Source of the DNA: Nomia melanderi
Lineage: Eukaryota; Arthropoda; Insecta; Hymenoptera; Halictidae
Assembly (NCBI RefSeq): GCF_051020985.1
Contig: NC_135010.1
Coordinates: 6,074,001-6,138,000, forward strand
Reading direction: 5' to 3'
DNA: 64,000 nucleotides
Position 1 is the first letter of the stretch. Each line of letters starts with the position of its first letter. Below, in pieces: positions 23,520 through 38,100 of this stretch. Under the pieces are notes generated by a model. It had not been told where the DNA came from and searched no databases. It saw only the letters and a list, made by a program, of their open reading frames with translations. Position numbers and translations under genes: made by a program.

Positions 23520-26153
23520 AAACGGGGATTAAATAGAATTGTATAAATACACATGCTACAAAGAGAAGAAAATAACCTGACACAAGAAAATTAGAAGTTT
23601 TTGTGAATTTGACTACACAGTGTCTGCACAACTTATTCCAGTAATAGTGAATCGGGACAAAAAGTAATTTAATATTTATGTATTATGTGTTTTGTAGTCT
23701 TCAACAATTCCCCTTAAATAGTGTACTGATTACACTCTACGGTAATTGCAAATACTGTTTTCGTTCAAGTTTTTAGTGATAAAAACAGGGGACCATAAGT
23801 GCATCGCGTACGGTTTTGGCTACAAAGCAAAATTCCATGAGAGGCTGGTATCCTTGTGTAAATCGTTTGAACAAAGAAAGTCTTAAATTTTGTAGATTAT
23901 TATATATGATGCTCCTTTCATATACGGTCATCAGATTATTTGATATATTGTAATGCGTATCATCTACGTGAAGTGACATGTTCAAATTTGAAAAAAAATG
24001 AGGAATGTACATGTTTATCATTATTACTGTATGAAATTAAGATACGAAAGCGTCGCGCACATTTATTGAAAGGGGATTGAAAAATGAAGTATGCAGTTTT
24101 CGGTTTTTACAAGTATGTAGAACTATTGAAAGTAAGGCGTTGTGTCGAGGTAAATTATACTTTTTTATTTCGTGACATACAACGGACTTCGATAAAATTC
24201 TATTGAGGTAGCAGTGAAAGAAGGAACGAAATCATGTGGTCTATAAGGCTCTACTTAGAGGTTAGGCTGTATAAATAACGGTATATATTACTATAACTAT
24301 ATGTGTATCTTTAATATTTAAGATACGAGTTTTCCGCTGCAAAGAAGTTATAAAAAAGTTTATGGGTAACGTTGTAGAATATGTAACATACTTACAATTC
24401 TGCACAATTCATAATCAAATATATTATTATAAAAAATGTAGTGGTTTATCTATATTGAGTACAAACTACGTAATTATCATAAATTCCCTAATCAGGGGTT
24501 TTAAATTCTTTTTCAAATATTATAATTATTTTTTCCCTTCCTTCCTTTTATTTCATTTTTCAGGAATAATGTATAATATAATAGAAAATTTGATTTTATT
24601 CTGAAAGAATGAGCATAAAAAGAATATTAGGAACTTTAAGTTTATGTCGCACATCTAACTTTTAAATAATCTAATGAAAATTATTCTACAAGTCGTACTA
24701 TGTGTAAGTGAATTTAATTTCCACTTATATCAGATTAATTGTTGTGCCAATTTGTTATGTTTAATAACGTCGTATTTTTGGCGCAACTTCTAATTCGTTA
24801 GCTTTTGCAAAAAGATTTTACAATTAGTTATTTCACTTTGCAGCGTGAAAATTCAAATAATTGTTTTATTATACTATTTTTAGTTGTACACAAATTGTAT
24901 AATTTATAAACATTAAAGGGGATCTATAAATGCACTATTCTAGTTAACACGTTGAATGTATGAAAAAAATATTAAATGAGCTGTGAATACTATTGAATTA
25001 ATCCTAAGGTTAAATAATACATTTTCATGGCTTTTTGCCTTGATATAAATATTACAAATACTTTTATATTAAAGTAATAAATGTTAAATAACTACTGAAA
25101 ATACTATTAAAAATTATCTTTTAATCTATCTCCAAATTTTCATGTTTTTTAATTTTCTTTATTTCATATTGTTCATTATTAATTTTACTTTGTTGCACTT
25201 AACAAATTTTTGATTCTTTATTCTGACTTCTTCCTTTTCTTAGTTCTCAATAATCACCAATTTCTTAACAATTTTAGTCATACAATTTAACAGTTTTGTT
25301 ACTCTTAACATGCAACACACATTTAGATTAATATCTTTTATTATAAATTTCTTTCGCGTATATGTGTCTTTATATAAGAAATTATGAATCTTAAATTTTT
25401 ATCTTATATTTCTAGCTATTTTGCAACTGCTTTATCTTTTAGACCCCCTTTAATGTAACTTTATAAATAAACTATAAAAGCAATACAAATCTATTCTTTA
25501 AAAAAATATTAAAATATATCAATCATCTGTTTATTACTTTGTATAATATAGCTTTTAAACAAAAGAAACATTTGTTTCATTAAACGTTTGTACATTTTAT
25601 TCTTAGTACACACGAAGTAATTTCCAAGGAATGTAAAAAGTTACGAGAGATAATTAAATTTGTAGATATACGTACACAAACTTGTACATATTTTCAAAAT
25701 GTTATCTCATGTCGCGCCAAAGTCGACCTTCAATCATCGAATAAACATTATCCCTTGTTACATTAATGAAATAGATAACAATGAAATTTAATGATACACA
25801 TTTTCAAATTTAATAAAGGATCACGAATCTGTGTATCTCGAGCGGATGAAAGGAAAGGTTGATGAAAAATGATTTTGACAAGAGGTCTAGCGTAATTGTG
25901 AAAGTAGGTGACCCCTGATAGAAATTGAAAATCAATAAAGTGCAGTGGAGTCAATAGTATACAGGGAAGGAAGGTAGCTCCACTCTGCCATTTCGAGGTT
26001 ATGTCGGTCGAGACACAGAAAGCGCAGAGCGTCAAACGTTCTATTTTTGTTTCGGCGAAGTGTTTATTCTTGCTAGCCGTAGAAACGCGTCACACATTAT
26101 AATGCATCTAAATGTGAGAAGAAGTCACGAAAGTGCCGTGAGATAGTACAAAC
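23520..26153. other. Intergenic, AT-rich
   Basis: 3' flank of the MBD-PHD-F-box gene, then AT-rich DNA up to the SETD3 start. A lone TTAACACGTTGAATG end at 24944 resembles MITE termini, but no partner was found. No gene was recognised. Confidence 0.45.
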
Positions 26154-29100
26154 ATGGGCAGAAGAAAATCTCACGGATCATCTAAAAGTAAACACGTTCC
26201 AAATCAAAGGCAATTATCTTCATCAAAAAGAAATAAAATAAATGCCTTGTGTGAAAAGCTGTTTCATCGTAAGTATATTTTTTTGTGAATATATTTTTGA
26301 GTATTCCACGTTATTCGGTTAGCATCCTTCTGCTTGTACCATGATGCCTCAGAAAGGACAGTAAAATGTTGAATGAAACATAAGCAGAAATTGTATCAAA
26401 GTCATTCAATAATAAACAAATCAGTTTTATATGTGTGTTGAGAATAATTTCATGAACCTTAAAATCTGAAATGTAAAATATATGAAGTTTGTTTAACTTT
26501 ATGCTAAACTCTCTCATCTAAGGAACTTACTGGAATAGACCCAAATAATAATTTGTTTTTATATTTTATCAGTTAGCAGTAATTTAGCTTATGTGACACA
26601 ACTATGGGACAACTATATAGAAATATCATCAGTTTTGGAGAAGGTTAAAAGGTTGGAGGAAATGAAGACAGAGTCATTAAAACGGTCCCATGGTATTGGA
26701 CAATTCATAAGTTGGCTCAAAGAGAATGAAGCTAGTTTTGATGGAGCAAGCGTGGCTGAGTTTCCGGGATATGATTTGGGCTTAAAAGCGGAACGTAACT
26801 TCCTTGAGAATGAGTTGATTTTAAGTATACCAAGGGAGCTTACTTTCAGTATTCACAATGTGGCGCCAGAATTAGCTTGTCTCCAAAATGACCCATTAAT
26901 ACAGCATATGCCACAGGTGGCTTTGGCAATTGCACTTTTGATTGAAAGACATAAAGAGAACTCTAAATGGAAACCTTATTTAGATATTCTTCCTACGAGC
27001 TATACCACAGTGTTGTACATGACTGCTGCAGAGATGATTGAACTTAAAGGCAGCCCTACATTAGGTACATGTTTATTTTACAAATTAATCCAGAATCATC
27101 GATTTGAAATTTACTTACTGGAAATATAAACTGATTTAATTCATGGTTGTTTTTTCCTTTTTCCTATAGAAATTGCTTTAAAGCAATGTAGAAATATTGC
27201 AAGACAGTATTCCTATTTTACTAAAGTATTTCAAAGTAACAATAATGCTGTGTCTGCTATACTCAGGGATGTTTTTACCTACGAAAGATACTGGTGAGTA
27301 GTAAAAATAATTCTCTTTATTTAGATTGTAAGGTAATGGTCCCAGATTCTTCTGGATATAAATAAATATGTTTTATTGTATATAAATTTGAACGAATAAG
27401 TTTACAATATCAGGAAATGTTTTTGATATAACGTAATAAGAATAACGTACTAATCCTACCATTCTAAATTACATTAACTTTAACTGTTTAAAGTGGTTTT
27501 GAAACTCTATACAATCATATGTACAATTTGTAACTGGGCAAGCAGTTACTCCTGGCTCTAGTAGATACATCGCAGTCAATAATGCAGTGATCAATCTATG
27601 AATCTATCTTTCACTTTGGAAATGGTTTCTATACACGTGAAAAATTGAATTTCACTTGATTGCGAGAATACTGTTATGTACCAAGGTTTCAAAACAAATT
27701 CTTTGAATTATTATTTCATGTAATCAGGTATGGTTTCCCAACTATCGTTGGCATCCAAAGAATCATTGTCGATATCACTTTTAGAATCCATTTCCCCAGT
27801 ATGTTGTATGGTATCGCTTTTCTCTGGCCTCTTGGTTGTCGAGGTGGCAACTACGTTCACCATGACTGTGCTCAGACTGCTCGAATTCGATAGTTTTCTC
27901 GCAGCCAACATAGGTCCTTGAAACACAGCTCTGGAGAAGGTGTTCCTGTATCTGTACTTCTGCTTTTGTTTGATCCTGCATATAATAAATATGGCCAAGA
28001 AAACGACGATAGTCACACCAAGAATCGCTCCACTCGCTATTATGCTCGGTCTTATTTTCGACAGAGTTTTTCCCTTCTCATTCTTGTCCTCGTCTTCACT
28101 GAAAACGTCCGTTTCAGTGTAGACCGTTCGAATATCAATGGAATTTGGTTCCTGTTTCACAACCTCTTTTACGAACCCGGATTGAATCATATTCGTAGTA
28201 TCATTAACTCCACCAGTTACTTGATTATTTATAAATACCACACCAAGATCGTTACTATTTTCAGGGAATCTCTTCTCTTCCTTATTGAATTCACTAGCGA
28301 AGCTTCTCTGAATGTCCTTCGCGAACGGCAGTGAGTCGAAGGTTGTCAACAAATCGATGATTTGCACTGCACGACGCTCTCCTATCTTCTCTTTCTCGTC
28401 AGAGGTAACTTCATCTTTGACCATCGGGGTTGCAGTGTTGGAGAACGTTTGTGTAGTAGTGATTTCTTCCTGCTGAATATAATTCACCGGATTGGACTCC
28501 GAGTTAGTTGCGTTTCCATAGGACCCTGTCATGTAGTCATTGATTCTCTTATCATAGCTATTGTCAATTCCTCTTGCTTCCCCAGCACCAGTTTCTTTAA
28601 ACGACAAAGTCGTTGTTTCCGAGTTCTTTCCGTCTTTGCCTTCGTCGTTCAACTTCTGCACTTTGATCCGCGACACTTCAGCCAAGTGAACCTTGCTAGA
28701 GCCTCTCTGCCTCAGCGCGATTAATTCTTCCAGACTCATGTTCCTAGACTTTAGCAGTCTCTCCAATCGTTTACCTGCGGACCCAGATGCAAACAACTCG
28801 AAGATCTCTGCCCTTGCCTCTGGCTCCACTTCGGATATAACGTCTTCGTAGCTCTTCTTCGCGGTAGCATTCACATCCTGATGACTGTTGAATGTGTGAT
28901 CAGCTTCTATAGAAGCCGTGTCGTGATTCTTCGTTAAATTCTCGCCAGACAACGAATCCAGCACAGACTCTATCTTCTCCATCATGGTTTTGCCTTGATC
29001 AACCACATCAGTGGAAGTCGTAACTTCGATACTGTGATCCTGATAAACCGCCGATGCATCGTCCTGGTACTCGTGCTCCATGTACATATTATAATCCTCT

Positions 29101-32100
29101 CTTTCAGGCTGTCGGGCGGTCACATCGTCTTCCATGTTTACCTTTTTTTCATCTTCCAAGGGTGCCTTCGAACGCTCCGTAGGGTTCAGGAGTTGCTCGA
29201 TGCTTAACGTCGACCCTCTGTCTTCGTAACTTTCCCGAACTAGTTCCGGCGATTCGCCGTTGTTGTCCTTTACCGTCAGCCACATCGGGGACATCGCGTT
29301 TCGGCCGTTCTTGTAATCAGGGAAATCGGAGAATTCCATAATCTCGTCCTCATCCAACCCATCAGTCTTGACCCCACCGTTGATTTGCAGTTTCCCAGCG
29401 GTCTCGTCGGTTCGCATCAATTCCATGGAATTGGTCGCAACGGGGAACGGCATCGATGTCGTAACCGAGGCTGGAATGGCCGCCGCAGGCGTTCCCTTAG
29501 CCCGCGGGGGTTCCGTGCTCAACGATTTTCCGGTCGTTGATTGTCCTGAACGTGTCCTACTCGAATACTTCGAACCGGTCGTGTTTTCATGTAGATCGAC
29601 CATTACCGGCATGATCGAGATTACTCCGTCTTTCGATGAACTCTTCAGTCTAACGGATTCCGTGCTGGCCTGCAGCGGCCTTTTTGTGGTCGGCTTAGCG
29701 ACTGGCGCTACGGTTGTCGTCTCATCAACGTAGTCGTCGGTGTCGAGATCTTTCGATTTAAGAGCGTTGATCGCGTCAGCTCTGCCTTTAAGAAGATCAT
29801 TCAGTGTTAGGTTCCTCCTCTGTAACAGTTCCGACAAGCTCAAACCCTCTTCCTGCTGCATCTTCAGCAAGGACTTCAACTCCATCGCATTCTGCACGAA
29901 CTGGTGCCTGGATTCCGATTCCGGGGAAACTGGTTGGGCGCCTAGCCGAGACCAGGATCCGGTAGCTTCCGTTCTCGAGGTCTCGTTCTCTGCTAGGGCA
30001 AACTCGTAGTTTTGAGGAGGTCGCCTTTTTCTTGGTCTTGGCTTTAAGTATTCCTCGTCATCGAACTCGTGCTCGTAATCGTTTGGACGCACTTGGAAGG
30101 CTTCTCGGTACTTCGTCGAAGTTAGCTCTCTATATTCTGTTAGGTCTTCGGGTTCTGTCTTCTTCCTATTGCTTGCTTCTTGGGGATTCAATGTATTCAC
30201 TGGTCGATTGTTTCTTCGTCGCGGCAGGACTTCCTCTTTCCTGTTTCCGTATTTCCCGTCAATCGATTCGTAATCTCTATAGTCGGTGTGTGGGATTCGT
30301 TCATGGTTCCGTGAAAATGGAGGATCTTTTCCTCTATTATTTTTGTACTTTGAGCCTTGCTGAATGGAATCCTCTTCGCTGTTTTCCAGTTTGTCCTCGG
30401 AGTAGCGCGGTAGTTGAGAAAATGGAAGCAACGGAACCGTGTCGCCGTCCCTCCATTTTGGCTCTATAGCCCCGCCATTTTTCCGCCAACTTCCTAGCCG
30501 TTCGCTTGAATTTTCGTCATCGTAGATCGAGAATCGTGGGGGGTCGTTCTTGACTTCTGTTCGCTTCCGAATTTCCTCCTAGAAATAGTTTGATTTTAAT
30601 AAATACGTAATAAATAAAAGCAGTAATATACAAATATTAAATCCAGTTTTAGTTTTATCGATGGCTAGTTTTATAGTTACAGTTACATACAGACACTTAA
30701 TAAAAACGTGCAGTGATGATAAGAATAATTCCACAACAATTTTTATATTTCTATTTGCGGTTTCTTCTCTAAATACTTTAAGGACAGATGACGCAATATT
30801 GCGTCAAACTCAATATTCCTTAGAGACAGTCCGCTGTTGCAAATGAAGGTTGACATCAAATTATAAAGAACAACATTTACTCGAAATTCAGAGACGAATG
30901 CTTAATATATTATAATATATCCCAACAGCAATAATATGTTTCGAAGTAAAATTTAATTAAGCGGTTTCTCGGAAGAAACAAAATCCTATTGCTTCTTTAA
31001 CGGGATAATCAAGAATTGATTTCATTCTGTTAGAGGAATTATGTAAATAAAAGAATCGCGAGATAATTCCGTTAAAGCGAGAACGCTCTGTATTGCTTTG
31101 ATGATTAGATGATAAATTCCTCGACGATCAACTTATAAATAAGATTTTCTAAAACTTTACGAAAGCGCGGATTACACGATGCGCTAATTCCGATTAAAAT
31201 CCGCAGTTGTATCTTCAATTACGAAACTTTCCCCCGATCGGGCGAGATGATTCGTGGCGTGAGAAGAATATTTCATAAATGTTTATAAACGTGCAACAGA
31301 ATATAAAATGCTGCGTTCTACGCGTTCCTGCATCACTTGCTGCATCCGTTGTGGATTCCATATCGTCGTGGTTATTCATGAGTGAACCGTATTTTGCCAG
31401 ACGTTTAAAGACGAAAGTGTCTTTCATTAAAATTCAATTAGTCTCTAAACTACAAACGATGCGTGTGAACGCGAAGCTTAGGCAAAGTTCAGTGACTACA
31501 AAAGTGGAAAGTGCAATTGGCCAGATGCAATTAGCGCAGTCACGAATAAAGCACGAACGACAGATAGCAAATAAACGATTAACCATCCAAATCCAGTGAT
31601 AATTGACTAGCTTACCAAATTTATGCATTTATAATCGAATAATACTATATAAGTACTCCTCCATGTTTCTAATTTGTTTAATATATTCGTGAAAGACATA
31701 ACATTCTATTTTGATTCAGTCCCTTTAAATTTCTCTAGAGTCACACACACACACACACGCACACGCACACACACACATTTTGCAATTTATAAAACTAGAT
31801 AAAGTCAGAATAGTACTCGACATTAAAAGTACCGAGCAATTAGAGTGACTTTTTTTAAATTTTCTATAAAAATTAGGACAATACATGTCTTGAGATTAGA
31901 ATATTTTCCCAAATACACAAATTTAATTGAAAACCTTTTACAAAAGCTCCTTCATAATTTAAGTATTTGCATAATAAAAATTCTTGAAATCTTGCAAAGA
32001 AGGCAGGATTTTCTTTAACACTAGTATTTGTAAATAGCTTCAAAGAAACGTGATTGCACAGAGATGCCTAGTTCAATAACGTGATTAATGATCGTTGTTA

Positions 32101-35100
32101 AGCGTACTAATGGTTGGAGTTTCCATCGGTCGCCATATTGACCGACTTGGTTACGGGGGTCGTTAGAAGACACTAGAATCTTTCACCGTATTTATTAATA
32201 TTAACAGTATTATCAAATATTTGTTTAATAGTCATTATTGTCACACGAACTTGTTTCTTTTTAATAAAACCTTATTGAAGAAGTCCGCGATATGTGCAAC
32301 AAAGAGTTTGCAAAGTCTCGAATTTTCCGTGCGCAGTAGCAGCTTTCTCTTTCTCTTACAGTTTACCTGTTACCGTGCGGTGGTTTTTTTTTCCACCGCG
32401 GTGACCTCGATGCGTATTTTGACATTTTTAGCTGTCAGAAATGTTTTAGAGGTATCAGTTAACACGGTGCAAGTTTTTTCAATGTGTTCACATTCTTGAT
32501 GCTTTGACAAATTCTCGAAAACAGAGAAACTTCGTTGATTCGCAAAAGAATGGACAACTAAGAATTTCATTTTCATCTGTATTCCAATTTCTTTTTTCGT
32601 TTTCGTTTCATCTTATTTTCGATAGATTCTTCATGATAGTGTTTACAAGCTACATAAGAAAAAGAGAATGCAAATTCACCCTTTGTAGACGAAAGGTGAT
32701 TCTCAGTCACCATTTAATTTGACTTACTAAAATTATAAAGTTTTATATAAGCATAACGTTAAGCTTTGTATTAGTGCATCAATATGTGAAATATTGAAAT
32801 AGCTTTGCTTCGTAATTTCTGTACGTTTCCTCGTTAATCAGTTTGAAAGAATATCGTCAATGTCTCACTGGAAAATGTTGAATATTTCTAGTGAAAAACT
32901 TTCGAGTGCAAAGGGTTAACACATAAGGGATATTTTCACCCTTAAGAACGGAAACGTAGCAGAAAAACGAATTGTTTAACATTTCTATCGAGGTCTACCA
33001 CGAAGTTACATGTTTTAAATATTTTTTAAATCGAAATTTTCGGATTGTTAAAGTTTCATTGTAATATAAATAAAGAACTAATCTATGTTTCTTTATTCCT
33101 AATTTAGTAAGCACCAATTTGATCGTAAAAACGTGTACGAATTGGCTGCTTCGTTTGTTTCGCGGCAACGTGTTATTATTTGACGCTTTTGCTCGCGAAC
33201 GCTCGTCGAACGTGCGAATATGACGGTGAAATGTCCCGAACATTTCACAACGTGTACCTGTTACCACGAAAAGAAAAATAAAAGACAGGTAAAAATTGCG
33301 ACCGGTTAAAAGAACGTCGTCCACTTTCGTAGCGAAGACGTTCACCCCTTCGACTCGATATGTTAGCGCTTCTTCCGGCCTTATTAACGAAAATCAATAT
33401 TTCTTATGTTTGGTGCAAACGAAAGTTTCCTCTTCATTAAAAAAAAGAGAATATAGATTGGTTAGGTACAAAATAGTTCCTGGAGAATGAAAGATTAACA
33501 GTAACGGATGAATGAAATTTGGAACTTTAAAATCTATTAATTTGAAATTTGTGAAACTGTTTAATATAATTTAACAATCTTTATCGGCTACTGTAAAATT
33601 GAAATTAGTTTAAATGCAGATGTGATATACGTATAACATGTAGATATAAATACTATTAAACAAGTAGAAACAAAGGAAAAATGACTAGAGCTTAATTTGC
33701 AGGTGTTTATGTAACTTCATACTTTCATGGATTCGGTTGTTTTCAGAAATTAGGTAACAATTGAAAGATAGAACAAAAATTGAAAGTAAAAGTGATATTA
33801 CATTTTCGCTGTTAATTAATGATAATTTTATCTAAGACTAGAAGTTAAAAGCCAATGATGTAATATATTCTGTTAGAAATATAATCATTGTAATTTATAT
33901 TGATACAAGCATTATGGTACACTTAAATATACGAATATTCAGAAGATTAATTAATGAAGAATGAAAACTTTCGTTGAGTTCTTAGAGTATAAAATTGATA
34001 CAAATTTTGTAGCCATAGTCACTTATTACAGATTATAATTATTGAATTTTTAAAATAATATCTTTTTGAAATGTTGAAACTGAGAAAATTTTTAGAGTCG
34101 AAAGGAACATTTGAAGAATCGAATATCGGAGAAACTATTTCGATGCAATCGTGCAATCAAGTGAAATATTTTATTTTCGATGATGATATCTATTCTTTCT
34201 GCGTGGAATGACGAAAGTAATCTATTTATATAACAAAATCCAGCAGTTTCATTTCCGATATATTGTTAGGTTGATTTTAAATTAAAATTTCATTTAAATT
34301 TGCAATTTAAATATTTTAATGTATGTTTCGATTGCTCGATTCCCCTCTGATTTCCATATGAGAAAAAATTATTTTCAACTGTTTTAGGTAAGTTAAGAAT
34401 TTATAAAATATATTAGTAAAAAATAAGAATATATAAATATTATACATACGAATAATTAATATATTTTATCTCTCGACCATATGCATCGAATTTCAAATGG
34501 TTTCTCCAAGTTCTTATTTAATACAACATGACGTATGTCACAGAACAGCAGCAAATAGTCTAAATGTGTGATAGGTTAATGATTTCATCAGAAGGACATA
34601 ATAATTCAATAAGATACTTCAGCTATATATTTTTGGATTTGTCGAAGTTCTTAATAAGGGAAACATTTTTCAGTGGGATATCTATTCTTGGTAGTTCTCC
34701 TCTAAAAATGTGAATTTACATAAACATCCGCAGCCTGATTATAACATTTAATTAAGTGTACCATACAACGTAACAGGAAGTCGCATAAAAGAAAGAGTTA
34801 TGTAAAAACAAGAAACGTTCCCAACGAGATTCGAGTCTTGATCTCTAAGACAGTAGTTTCAGATTCGGTTTGTCAGCCTGTAACGATTCACCGAAACTTT
34901 ATAATGAAAATTCAAAAGGGATGGATTTGCACTCGTTGATTGCTTATCTTTTGCTAGCACAAAATTAATTGTTAATTGGCCACCTTTTACCAAAGAGATC
35001 CTGCGGTATCTTATTTCATTGTACATTCGAAAACAATGCAATTTACATTATCATGAATATTATAACAGCTCAAAAGGCTAGGGGATCGATTACAATAAAG

Positions 35101-38100
35101 ATATAATTTGAAGTCTTCGTTTTCACTAAAACGTTCACACAGCCGCCATTTTAGATGATGCGGTAACGTTGAGGACTCGTAAAGGAAACTAGAAGAATTT
35201 CTGTTTCCCACATATTAACAAGCTCGGCGCCACGAGAAAGTTACATTTACAATTTTAGTTACAAACTGCAGATAATTTATTGACGTTTTTGATGAAATAT
35301 TGACTTATATACTGTAAGATTTCTTTGGTGATATTTATATATTTCTATATCACCTCCTGATATTTTCGTTGTTTTTGTAACGTATATCGCTAGCTGTGAT
35401 CATGAATCTCACAAAAAGAATAAGATATTTCCATTTTGATTTTCGAATAAATTATTCAAATCGCGTATATAATTTTATACGTAACAGTTGTTTCGGAGGA
35501 AAACTTTTTCTGACAAAAGATTGATTGCTTACGAAACTTGTGACGCAAACCGGATTTGCTCATCCTGAAAAATGTACTTCACGCCAACTTTGCACCAGAT
35601 TAATGGACTGCGGATAATTATGCAAATAAAAATATATTCATCTTTAACTATTGCTCCATGAAAATAGGAAATAAATTGAAATTTCATTAAGGATCTCGAG
35701 GGGACAAAAGTAAAATAATAATTTACTTGAATCCTCGTTGAAAATCTCATTTTATTGAATTTTGAAAGTTTCCGGTGTAGTAATTACAAAGTGCCTCATT
35801 AAAGGATTACAAAACTTTCGTACTGGCAAGTGACTATTAGACAGCGGATTTTATAGCATTCATTAACGTAGAAAACACATCGAAACAATTAAACTCATTC
35901 GCGTTTACAACGGTTTTTATATTATTTCCATCAGACAAAACCCTCAACAGTCGAGATAACTTCATATTAAACTCCTAGTTAGATGAATCAACCCATAGAA
36001 ATCAGAATCTAAATAAAGAAAACTAAAATAAAGTAGTACAAACATTCCACTTTACGCAAACGTCTATCCGCCAGTATAATCGCTTCCCAAGATTCATAAT
36101 TAACGAAACGAACCGTTTAATTCGAATTTCCATAAACTAATTTGCAAGTTAGCTCTATGCAAAAATACAAGTTATTTTAAACATTTTAAATTTCATTCCA
36201 ATCTTCATATGTTCATTATAGTACTCAAGTGAACCAATTTATTTTCAAAATTATTTCGTATACTTAACACTTTCTGGATGTCAATAATTGCAAAATAAAA
36301 AACCTGAAATCCGCCGTTCCGACGGGCGCGGTGATTCTAATGTTAACACATTCGCAACTGGCAAATTTGTCATTTTTTTAACATTCATTGCCGATAAAAA
36401 TGAAGAAAACCTTAACTCCTTAACAGCGATAGTTGCCCATATAATGCATTCGCAAAAATTTCCATATATATTTCTTTATTATTTCTTTTTTTATTATATT
36501 TATCAAATACAAACATCCTTTTTTGTTAGAAAATTAATTATGTTGTAAAAAGAACAATAAACTCAAGGGGAGAAAGAGTTGCATTAAAGCGCGTTAAACG
36601 AATTGCCGCAAATTTCTGTTGGTAAAACAGGGACAAAAATTCGAAAATTTGTTTCGAAATATTAGTCTCGTAACCATCTATTGTTCGACAGTTATTCTAT
36701 TCGAAAACATGTGAATTCACATTAGCAGTCACGAATGCGTTAATCGAATACTATTTGCTTTTCCTATCGACATCACCAATGTCAATATTCCTAAAAAATA
36801 ACATTATGAAAAAAAAACCCGTTCCATCGTCGCTTACATCTTCAAACCTACAGAACTTTCTCCGCGCCAATAAAGATATTACTTCTCCCGAGAAAAAGCG
36901 CCAGGAATAAACGGTCGCGCGTAAAAGTAACTCGTAGGCTCGGCGTTTCTAAGGTTAACGCGGGCAATAAAGGCTTTAATATCTATTATCATTCTCCCCG
37001 CGCGCGGTACGGAATTACGGGCGTGCGATTAATGTACCGAATTAACCCAGAACGTGAGATCGGCCGATCGCGCGGTTATGGCGTAGCGTTTTCCCAGCTG
37101 CGTTCTAATGTAATCCGCAAAATTTCTCTTTCTTACCCGATGATTCTGATCATCGTCCCGGGGAACGAGACCGCCGCTCGTCCGGATCGGCTCGGCCTGA
37201 ACGAACCTATCGCGCGACGAGTAGTTAAACGTGAAAAGCATCAGCAAGAGCGGACACAATATTTTCCACATCGTTGCAGCGCGATCGAAACACGGACAGC
37301 TCTTCGTCCCCGATACACCAGGGGATCTCGCTATCCTCCACCGCGTCCGGATGATCCGGCTCGATCCCGTGGCCCGCCGCTGATAGGTGCACGTACAGCG
37401 CCACTGCTCCGAGAACAACGAAAATCGCGTTCTTCCTGTTGCACAGGCCGAGGATTTCCTCAGGGCTCATGCAGAACCACTCTTCTTGTCCCTTCGCGCG
37501 GCTTAATGGCGGCCGGACGCGGCTCGTTTCCGCCAGCGGGCTTCTCACGAATCTTCTCAGCCACAGCCGACTTTAATCGTGTCCCCTTGATTTGGTTACA
37601 CGCTGTCTTCGTGACAATTGTACTTTTCGAATTTTTATTCGACGATCTGGGTTCTCCTCTACGTGCACTGGACAATGGTTTTGAAATTGCAGAAGAGGTT
37701 GGAGTGTTTATTTTGAGATTTAAGGTTAAGCTTTGAATGTACTGATGCGAGAATGGTAGTTCCGGGATTTGAATTGTTTACGAGTGTTTTATCTTAGTGT
37801 CTTAGAGCTCGGTATTGAAACCATGGATGTTCCTTAAGGAATCTTGCAGTCACTTTTCAGTTATCTAATCCGATTAATACAGTTAATCTTTAGTGGTTAT
37901 TTTCTGTGCCCATGGAAACGGTACTTCTGAGCTTATTTAAAATTAAGAGAATCGTTAGGTTTGCTTTGTCTGCTGAATTTCGACTTCAGAGCTACAGAAA
38001 AATACCCCTCGCAAAATCGTTGATTCCACTACCCCAAGTATCTTCGCGTCGAGCAACCGAACTATCAGTCAGTATCTCAAAGTTCTCGTCTCTCTTTACG

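Noticed and set aside
24944..24960. Isolated TTAACACGTTGAATG end
   Set aside because: No inverted partner was found within a few hundred bases, so no element is delimited.
29368..30469. Several plus-strand frames of 89-145 codons
   Set aside because: They are shadows of the large minus-strand exon of the nested membrane-protein gene.
31823..32018. Possible further MITE of the TAGAACTACC family
   Set aside because: The left part resembles 63055-63281, but the right end does not match convincingly; too decayed to call.
34859..35211. Short minus frames in the SETD3 intron
   Set aside because: AT-rich, no splice or domain support.
37023..37736. 237-codon plus-strand frame
   Set aside because: It begins at a non-ATG codon and is antisense to the signal-peptide exon and its CpG-rich flank; no recognisable protein features.
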